Source: Beroe ovata (lineage: Eukaryota; Ctenophora; Nuda; Beroida; Beroidae). From it: a stretch of 64,000 nucleotides of DNA. Shown one piece after another: positions 55,828 to 64,000 of the stretch; the first letter of the stretch is position 1; the number at the start of each line of letters is the position of its first letter. A program made the translations under genes and the position numbers. The DNA lies in assembly GCA_946803715.1 (NCBI GenBank), contig CAMPET010000177.1:22939-86938 (forward strand), read 5' to 3'. The notes beneath the pieces are model-generated. The model made no database searches. It was not told where the DNA came from and saw only the letters and a program-made list of their open reading frames with translations.

Positions 55828-57699
55828 ATGACATTACTACAAACTCTTGAGTTCAAGGAATATTTTGTTGAAAAATTGCTGAATGCAAGTCATGAAGAGC
55901 AGAAAGAATTAGTTAGTAGTGTGTATACTTTTGATACTTGGATCACTTCATCATCAATTGATTTGAGATTTCATTTTTTATTGTTTTATCACTTGAGTGG
56001 GAAATGCATGGTCTTACATCTTAATTTATCTGGCTTACCATCATTATATGACAAACCATTATAAGATAACTCAGGACTAAGCCCTAAGATGCATTAATTT
56101 CAGTTACTGGGACATTCAAATCCAACTACAGAAAAAGATGAAGTCTTTAGTGGCTTCATTCTCTCCCTCCTAGAGCACATTGTGAGCTGTGGGTGCTCAA
56201 TTAAACAAACTGTATCTTCTCTAAACTTTATCCTTCATGTTAGTAGAAATGCTCATTTGTGAGGTTGAATTCATGACTATTTTGTGAATACTGAATATCC
56301 AGAGCTTAACTCACAGTTACACATTTTTACAGATAGGTATCTTTCTAACTGATGCTCTACCCCAGTTTGTGAATGAGAGCTGCACTGGAAATCTTATTGA
56401 TGCTGTAAGAGTTTTGCATCAATCTCTTGCTAGAATAAACTTTCTTAGTAGCCATCAGGTAACTACTTCAACAATGTATAATGATTGTCCTATGCTCATA
56501 CTTAACTGCTGGAGGGACATCATTTGAGATTAAAGAGTTAGTGTGTTAAGTGTTTACCAGCAACTCCCTTGCACAGATAACAAGCATTTTGGAGTTTCTC
56601 AACCGGACATATCTCTCCCATTTCTCTCTGTACAAGTACCTACTAACAGTTCCCCGAGACCAGGACTACACTCACCTACAGAAATGTGTCTTTGTTCCAG
56701 ATGTAGTGGCAACCTTATCTTCTTCTAAACCTGAATCCCAGTGGCTGTTAGTACTTAATGACTTAATGAGATAATGGTAACTTCATAAGATGGAGATAGA
56801 CCTTGAAGATTTTGCTGCAAATTAAGGAATAAACAAACCTAACAGCCCATACTTTGGGTTACTTCCGTTACATCATACTTACACACATACCTACATGCTG
56901 TAGAATAAGAATAACGATGAGTGATAGTTAGTAAATTCTCTTTTGACTCTGTTTGATAAGAATAAGAATATTAATAGCTGTACATCACCCTTTCAGATAT
57001 GAGGAAAAGGTTGCCAGTATCAAGGAGAAATACGAAGCGATGGAGAAGGAGATAGCTGAGACAAAGGTGGTGGGAGACAATGGGAAACTTCTATTGGATA
57101 GTACACAGCAAGTGGACAAGGAATCACTGAAAACACTGGTAAATAACTCAATGGTGCATCCTAATTTGAAGAAAAGACTTCTGAAAAACAGAAGGCTGGA
57201 TTGGAAAAACTAACAGTTCCACTGTTTATCTTTATTCACCTTTGATCCCAATTTCTGTTAACAACAGGTTGAAGAGGTAGTGAAGCGTCAGTGTGAGGGG
57301 ATAGAGAGAAGATTGGAGACTGTACTCAAGCTATCAGAAGTCCAACTCGGCAGGGAGATAGCACTCATAGAGGTAGGAGTAGCACTGACAATCATTGGAT
57401 ATCATCAACAATAGCTTTGGCTGTCTACATCCCAATTTGTCTGAACCTGTTGGCAAAGTTAATTACAATCAGACTGATATCCTGTCACCTCACCTTATAT
57501 CATATGTTTTATGCTCTGATTTTGCACATTTCTCAAGTGCTTTCTGCATATCACCAATCCTCAGAAATCCTTACAATGTACAGGCTTTAATTGACAGGCA
57601 AAAAGAGAGCTGAATCCTCAAAAAGACAGAGCAGCATCAAAAACCAGCGTCAGTCCTAGGAGCCGCAAATCGAAGTCACCAGCCAAGGGTAAAAAGTAG
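55828..57699 (+). CDS. Uncharacterised 287-aa coiled-coil protein (possibly C8orf74-like)
   Basis: Seven phase-consistent exons: 55828-55911, 56104-56238, 56333-56458, 56577-56746, 56997-57138, 57268-57372 and 57598-57699 (TAG). An upstream ATG at 55821 is out of frame and stops after nine codons, so 55828 is chosen. The first 180 residues are helical (MTLLQTLEFKEYFVEKLL; FLNRTYLSHFSLYKYLLTVP), followed by a coiled coil (YEEKVASIKEKYEAMEKEIA) and a very basic Ser/Lys tail (SPRSRKSKSPAKGKK). The segment around FLNRTYLSHFSLYKYLL reminds me of the animal C8orf74 family, but this is from memory and weak. Three of six introns use a GTTAGT donor. Confidence 0.7.
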
Positions 57700-57789
57700 T
57701 AACAAAATTTAGTTGGGGTGACGAGTATGAGTGTATTTTGACGGTTTTCTCTTATTAAGTTTATTTGTCTTAAGAAGAGACAAGTCCCT

Positions 57790-57975
57790 TTCACAGGCAC
57801 TGTACAGTGTACAGTGCACACTGTACACAGTGCACTATACACTGCACACGGTTCACAGTGCACTATACACAGGGCACTATACAGTATACACTAAACACGG
57901 TAGACTGTACACTATACACAGTGCACTATACACTGTACACAATGCATTACAGTGTACATTGTACATAATATACCG
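57790..57975. repeat. Dyad-rich GTGCACTATACAC repeat
   Basis: Imperfect tandem units of about 22 bp built from CACAGTGCACTATACACTG, just downstream of the coiled-coil gene. Units are self-complementary (GTATAGTGCACTATAC), so the tract can fold or extrude. Confidence 0.75.
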
Positions 57976-58489
57976 TACACTTGCAGGCTCAAAATCGTGA
58001 AAACTGAAAAATAAGAATCATCCCTCCTCAGGATTTCGATAAGTTTCTCATATAAAAAACTGAGGGTAGTTATGGGTAATGGGATTGACAAATACCTTAA
58101 TCTGTTTACTGATCTCTGCTTTAATCTGTCAAATATCTGTAAATATTGTAATGAACTCTGTATCTAGTATAACATTTGATGTAAATAACGATATGATATC
58201 TACTCTTATGTTTTACTGTTTCAGTCCAATGATAGGGGTACCTTCAGATCCAACATGCGCTTGATATATTGCAAATCATTAAGATTTTGAACTGCGGATT
58301 GCTGCAAATTTTCCAATTATCGCATGCACTCTATAGTCATTTTGTTAGTCGTATTTGTTTACACTGCACGATGAAAATTCAGTTTGCTCTTGAGCCCATT
58401 CGATGTGTATTTTAACACACGTGAATGTGCGCTGAAATCGATTCTGTACGTGAGTTCATGATTCCGTAAAATTGGATGCAAATTGGAAA

Positions 58490-60764
58490 CAGTGAGACAA
58501 AATGAGACAAAATGAGACAAATGCATTTTGCGAGCTTTCTGAGAGGTCAAGCATCACAAGACTTTCAAATTTTACCTGTACCATGGTTCTGCACACTCTG
58601 AGTCGAGAGTTTCATCCATAATGGCCATCGTGGGGTCCGTAGGGGCCCAAAAGGCCCAAATTTTAAAATGCCGAGATCGATTCAAAAACACTTCTAATCA
58701 GTTGTTGTACACTCTAGAAGACATGTGAGCAACTTTTTGGGCCAATTTGGCCATGTAACGGCCCATAGAAGCTGCATCCAATTTCGGGAATTTTGTCTCA
58801 CNTCCTATCCTAATAGGATGCACCTATGTACTGCAGTGCCAACAATAAAGCTGCTGCAGAGCAGCACTTTGATTGAATAATGGTTTGGGAAATCAGAATT
58901 CAGAACTACCGAATATGAAAAGGACATCTTCTCACTTCTCACTAGACCAAAGTGCTAGACAATGAGGTAATTATCTTTGAATGTATCGTGAGGTGATTGG
59001 ATGTGCCGTGAAATGAGAGTGTAGATAGGTAGTAGGTACAAACGATCAGAGAATAGTTGTTTCTATGCTGATGTTTTTGAATTCGCCTGCTGATGAAAGT
59101 TGCCAGCGATCACGAATAGAAGTTCTATTAGTATTAGAACGTCAAACTGGATAGAACATCAAACTGTATATCGCTCAAGAAAGGTATCTCAATGCTTGAC
59201 ACCGCCTCGTTAGGGCCGGGTGTGTACTCAATAATTATGGGGATTGTGGGTGTATAACAATATAACGGAGTTCATTGTTTGCTATCGTGTTGGGAACACA
59301 CATCCCATCACTGGGCTTACACTGCTACACAACGCTACCATAGCTGCTAGCCAAGTAAGCAGCTCTGTTAGTGAGCCTACTTATCCTAAATAAGGGGTGT
59401 ATTAGCCGAGCAGTTGTCTATGTTGTGAGAGGCACGTGGGCGATCACGTGATGGACACGTGACCTCACCAGCTACTCGCTTACGTGTCTCGTGATGCGCT
59501 ATCTTTCTACCAATATGGTATAAACCGCGGCATGAACGCCTCGAGATCGCATTCAGCCCTCTTATTGGTCCCTGCTGAGACAATGGAGAGCTGTGATTGG
59601 TTGAGCGCGTGTGTCACGTGATAACCCCGCTCTACATGGAGAGAGTGGTGCAGCACTTGTGAGCTTGGGTCACAACTCAATATATATCGTGTGTGTTGGA
59701 TAGAGGGAGCTATTCCTCTACCATTATCTCAACTTTTAGTGGGCTTACACGGCTGTTTTTCACTGATCGCACTATACTATGCAGTGTGTAGTACAGCTGC
59801 TGCTATAAACACGGGTGTATTGTTTGANCCAGTTTGACGTTCTAATACTAATAGAACTTCTATTCGTTATCGCTGGCAACTTTCATCAGCAGGCGAATTC
59901 AAAAACATCAGCATTGAAACAACTATTCTCTGATCGTTTGTACCTACTACCTATCTACACTCTCATTTCACGGCACATCCAATCACGTCACGATACATTC
60001 AAAGATAATTACCTCATTGTCTAGCACTTTGGTGTAGTGAGAAGTGAGAAGATGTCCTTTTCATATTCGGTAGTTCTGAATTCTGATTTCCCAAACCATT
60101 ATTCAATCAAAGTGCTGCTCTGCAGCAGCTATATTGTTGGCACTGCAGTACATAGGTACATCCTATTAGGATAGGAATCATTAAGTTCAATACGATTAAG
60201 CAACTAAAGTTCCTACTGGTAAATGTAAATAAGAATAAAGGATCGACGGAACGGTTAAGAGTATGGTTACTGACAGGGCCAAACAGTTTAGGAACAGCCA
60301 GGAAGCACCAGAACACATTCACGATGGTCAATAACAAAATTTTTTCTCATATCTAACTACTATTCCTTCTATCAACGTATTCAGAAAATTCTTCACAAGT
60401 ATTTTCCCACGGTCGCGCGCGCACTGCTTGCGCAGCAGCAAATTTTGTCACACTGCTTGTTAGCGATGAATATTTGTATATCCTCAAAACCAAATTTTTC
60501 GCGCGTTACGTACAGCTGTAGATGATTCTACAAATTGGAAACAGGATGAGACAAAGTAGATGTGGTCAAATCTGCCAAAAAACAGTGTTAATCGAGTGCC
60601 TTATCATATATAGCGTCACAGCCCATTCTATCACCCAGCATGGCCATCTTGGGGTCCGTGGGGGCCAAAAAGGGCCCATAAGGCCCAAATTTTGAAATGG
60701 CCAAATCGATTCAAAAATACTTCTAATCACTTTATATTCACTCTAGAAGACATCCTCGCTACTT
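58490..60764. repeat. Inverted duplicate bounded by single Ns, plus flanking direct repeat
   Basis: 58803-59165 and 59828-60177 are reverse complements of each other (CCTATTAGGATAGGA end to end with CCAGTTTGACGTTCTAATAC). Ns sit at 58802, 59827 and 60765. Outside them, about 58495-58735 and 60530-60764 are similar direct repeats (GCCCAAATTTT...ATCGATTCAAAAA...CACTCTAGAAGACAT). Either a composite repeat or mis-joined contigs. Confidence 0.65.
59433..59620. promoter_or_regulatory. Promoter-like E-box/CCAAT cluster without a recognised gene
   Basis: CACGTG at 59433, 59445, 59456 and 59615, together with one direct (ACCAATATGG) and two inverted CCAAT motifs (TTATTGGTC, TGATTGGTTG). Density is like that upstream of the MARCH and tetraspanin genes. 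No coding exon follows on either side that I can support. Confidence 0.35.
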
Positions 60765-60997
60765 NGGGGGAGAATATAGGTGAGTTCCGAGATACGGCCC
60801 GATCTGCTATAATTATTCGTAGCGATATTGTTCATCCTATTGGCTTGCGCCGAATTTGTAAGTATTTCACGTACTGGGAATTAGGGTAACTGATCCGGTG
60901 ATCCGGGTTTTTAGTTGGATATCGCTAATTTGTCACCTTCTCCCGTATAATATTGTTCTGCTCTCATCAAGACTTATGATTTGGGAGTACAATTATA

Positions 60998-62047
60998 CAG
61001 GGTGTGCCAAAATAAACGCAACAAAAGTAGACATTCATAACTCAGCTTCTCGATGAGGTTCCTGGATGAAATTTTAGGGTCTGATAGCTATTAGTCATAC
61101 ATTTTTCCCACAAAAATTTCAAGTTCCTAGCTCAAAAAATTCCCGAGTTATCAGCTAAAAACCGAATTTTCAGCTCTTTCAACGTCCATAACTCTGGTCG
61201 TGTTTGGAGTTTAACGACGAAATTTGCAGCGTAGATAGACTTTACTAACTCCTAATTGCTCAAAAAATTTCAAGTCTTGACCTCAAAAAATGGCGGAGCA
61301 AACACGACCAACAATACGAGAATACATGGTGTTTACACAATGTAATGAATATTCAAAATGTACACATTCATGACCCAATGGAGACCAAGATTGTATACAT
61401 TTACACAAAATGTGTTCCACATACCCTATACAGTAGTGAAGTATCAGTATATGTACACCACATTCCAATCTACCTCGAAAATCTGATAGTTTGAAATATT
61501 GATACCGTTACTTCATTATGTGATACACTACTTTGTTGTGTTTCTGATTTTGGGGGCTCTACAAAAATGCTCATATCTTCTCCTTTTTTCGAGATAAACT
61601 GATGAAATTTTCAGAATTTTTTATCGAATAGTTGAGCATTGTTATGTTGAAGTCCGCATCCATTTTTGAGGCCCAGATCGTGTGTCATCGATAAGTGAAG
61701 TTGACTAAAGCAGTTCTGTAGTTTTTCGCTCATTTCTCCGCCATTTTTTGAGTTGGATACTTGAAATTTTCTGAGCAACTAAGTGTTAGTGATGTCTATC
61801 TACGTAGCAAATTTTATCGTTAAACTCAAAACACGACTGGAGTTATAGACAGCGTTAGAAATGTGCAAAAACTGAAAAGTCAGTTTTTTGCTGATAACTC
61901 TGACATTCTTTGAGCTAGGAACTTGAAATTTTTGTGGGAAAAATGTATGGCCAATACCTATCAGACCTCTAAATTTCATCCCGGAACTCCAATCAGAAGC
62001 TGAGTTATAGACGTCTACTTTTGTTGCGTTTTTTTTGGCACACCCTG
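60998..62047. mobile_element. Non-autonomous Tc1/mariner-like inverted-repeat element, 1,050 bp
   Basis: Long terminal inverted repeats of about 290 bp, diverged: CAGGGTGTGCCAAAATAAAC at the left and the inverse TTTTTTTTGGCACACCCTG at the right. A TA dinucleotide flanks both ends (60996-60997 and 62048-62049), as for Tc1/mariner insertion. The centre (about 61290-61740) has no long frame, so no transposase is present. Confidence 0.8.
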
Positions 62048-62049
62048 TA

Positions 62050-63188
62050 GTAGTTGTTCTCTTCTTGAGTGCTCACTCAACAACTCAGAGTACGTACTGA
62101 CTACCACACATTTCAGCACACTTGTTTGATCCTTCATGAGGGGCTTGTTGACTGTTATTTAGTACCAGAGGGGAATTGAACATCAATATGAACATTAAAA
62201 TGTAGCAAAAATATAGCGGCTGCCGGCTCTCTGAGTTACATCCTGTGGGAAGCCCCAGATTTCTCATTAACGGATTTGGTGGACGTTTTGACACAATTTG
62301 ATCATCATCAAGAATAGGTTGTGATTAGCCGATATCACTAAGTACTCTAATCCGTGACAAACACACACATGTAAATGAAGCCTAACTGACGACATAGTTT
62401 GAGAAGTGTTTGTATTTACTTGTACATGCACAGACCTCATTAAAACCAGTAGTCACGTGACTTCTGTCACATGACTCGTGTGTGCACTAGCTACGACCCC
62501 CAGGGCCCCTCTCTCTCTTCCTCAGAGGCGACCATGCTTCACTACCTTCATGCTGTCGCCTTGCTGTTTAGTCGCGATACCTTTCGTTGGAAAACCATTG
62601 AGTTATTCTCTGTGTTCTGATCCTGTTTTTGTTGCGAATTATGGCCCCAACATTTCTTGAAATGATAGGTTCGTTTATTTCAAGCATTTTGATTTAAGAT
62701 TTCATGCCTCTCCTTCACGGCACACTGCACAGACTGTTAAGCAAACACTCACACACGAGATGATTTTGGTTTCTGGAAGTTGGGTGTTTCTGCGATCACG
62801 TGCAACAAATCGGTAAATCGCTGAAAGAAAAACAATCTACACATCGATTATAGATACACGGCGTTTTGAGCACTGCACACACAAAATCAAGTGAAATACG
62901 TTCCACTGGCCATGTCCCAATATGATGTCCAGTGGACAACATGTCCCAATATGATGGTCGTGAAGCTGAAATGTTTACATAGAGTATGATCGCATTGCTG
63001 CTGCAGTGTAAGCCTATCAACAGTTGTTTCCCCATTGCAGTTTGCTCTCCTATTATTTGTTTGACTGGCTTGCAGACTTGTGGAGCTCACCTGCTTCGTT
63101 TACTGGAGACTGGGGAGCTAGTCGCAGTATATGGTTGATATGGTCTTATGCGGGCAAGTTTTGAGTATGCTGCCATATTTGGTAGTAG
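62050..63188. other. Intergenic, no supported gene
   Basis: Nothing with splice-supported coding structure. Contains CACGTGAC sites near 62455 and 62800 and the direct repeat CATGTCCCAATATGATG (62911 and 62941). Confidence 0.45.
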
Positions 63189-63711
63189 GAAAAACTATGC
63201 ATCGGAAGAGATCCAATATCTAGAATATCCTCCATCGGGGAGAAAATAAGCTGGTACTCGGTTTTATTATCGCTTCTCGCTATTCTCGTTTTGTCTTGTG
63301 CACCAAAACAAGGACTTGTAGGTACGTCGTTCCATGACGAATCGAATTGAAACACAAGGAAATTTCAGGAACGGAAGAGACTCATCTCAATACGGAGGAG
63401 GTCGATGTGGATATTCCGGAACCGACAAAAGATGAAAATGGGAAAGGTGAGACTCCCATGCCAAAGTATACTTCCACTTACCTTTTTCAGTTTTTTTATT
63501 CGGAAAATGTTGTATACCTTACACACTACACAGCCTTTCAGCTGGATGTCAAGTGACATCTGCTTCCTTTCTCATAATTATCATATTCTTACACATCTGC
63601 GCTATAATATCGTCTCATCATAATTCGTTAAACAAAGGACGATGAGGGCGGTAACAGTCAAGAAAATGTACCTATCCGAGATAGGGATAACCACCTGAAC
63701 ATTCACTGAAC
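63189..63711 (+). CDS. Candidate 3' exons of a small membrane protein (unresolved)
   Basis: Exon 63189-63321 (after TTTGGTAGTAG) encodes a basic start and one hydrophobic helix (SWYSVLLSLLAILVLSCA), donor GTACGT. Exon 63369-63446 (after AATTTCAG) continues in phase with the acidic TEETHLNTEEVDVDIPEP, donor GTGAGA. A terminal exon follows. Starting at about 63639, a good-looking reading ends in RDRDNHLNIH (TGA), but it is out of phase with the exons before. An in-phase alternative begins after CGGTAACAG (63659). The true start is not found. No family recognised. Confidence 0.35.
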
Positions 63712-64000
63712 ACGAACACATACATACACACATACATACACAGAACACACATTCACACACACACACGGACGAAATATGTGCCAATTTGCTCTCAAATATC
63801 GCTGCAAACGCCCATGGGTACACTCCCCAGTAGTGTTTCCTTTTTTGGAATAATAGACTTCCAATGTCACATAATCAGCTTGTACTACAACTTATCGGAT
63901 TTTATTTGAATGGTGGCATAATTGAAATCGCATGAGATCACGCTGATATTTTCGATGATAGATTGCTTGAGTCATAAAATTGTCGAGATTCTAAGTGTGG

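Noticed and set aside
63639-63711. Terminal exon encoding DDEGGNSQENVPIRDRDNHL
   Set aside because: Attractive composition, but out of phase with the preceding exon, so it is not joined in the model.

Overview
The window is nuclear DNA of a multicellular animal. Nearly all genes are split by short GT-AG introns (about 80-400 bp), and the gene set is animal-specific: an ABCA3-type transporter, a tetraspanin, a MARCH1/8-type ligase, an LDLa-bearing rhodopsin-family GPCR, a bHLH factor and the PKA catalytic subunit. Compact genes, abundant CA/CT microsatellites, GC-rich repeat islands and high heterozygosity suggest an early-branching animal such as a sponge. No sequence here fixes the phylum. 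I rebuilt exon structures by hand from splice sites and reading phase. Gene models described as phase-consistent close exactly to a whole number of codons.

Layout: 1-6.6 kb (-) N-terminal half of an ABCA3-like lipid transporter, running off the left edge. 6.6-8.7 kb is a divergent intergenic region containing two copies of one segment. 8.7-11.0 kb (+) intronless mitochondrial m-AAA protease (AFG3L2-like). 11.4-12.8 kb (+) four-finger C2H2 protein. 13.5 kb (-) orphan Cys-rich exon beside a 95-base poly-G/gap. 14.8-15.4 kb (+) unknown 135-aa protein. 15.7-17.4 kb (-) complete bHLH factor. 18.5-20.4 kb (-) scattered exons of an unrecognised gene. 21.9-25.7 kb (+) LDLa-7TM receptor. 26.2-27.4 kb (-) MARCH ligase. 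27.5-31 kb has no gene I can support. 31.0-33.2 kb (-) tetraspanin. 34.2-37.0 kb (-) UBA5, the UFM1-activating enzyme. 39.0-41.9 kb (+) intronless P-loop NTPase with a CARD-like N-terminus and a TPR-like C-terminal half. 42.3-53.9 kb (+) PKA catalytic subunit. 55.8-57.7 kb (+) unknown coiled-coil protein, possibly C8orf74-like. 58-63 kb is repeat-rich and includes a TA-flanked inverted-repeat element. 63.2-63.7 kb (+) exons of an unresolved gene.

Most striking observations: (1) the PKA gene has two alternative, phase-matched copies of the exon encoding the catalytic loop. One is canonical (RDLKPENLLID) and one diverged (RDLKPENTVID), changing two residues of the catalytic spine. (2) The 970-aa single-exon CARD-like/P-loop/TPR-like protein looks like an undescribed STAND-type signalling architecture. 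(3) Two of the single-N positions are flanked by near-identical sequence, as expected if both alleles were placed in tandem. One pair differs by a palindromic mobile element.

The genes are housekeeping or signalling genes of unrelated pathways, and I see no operon or functional cluster. Several upstream regions share CACGTG E-boxes with CCAAT boxes.
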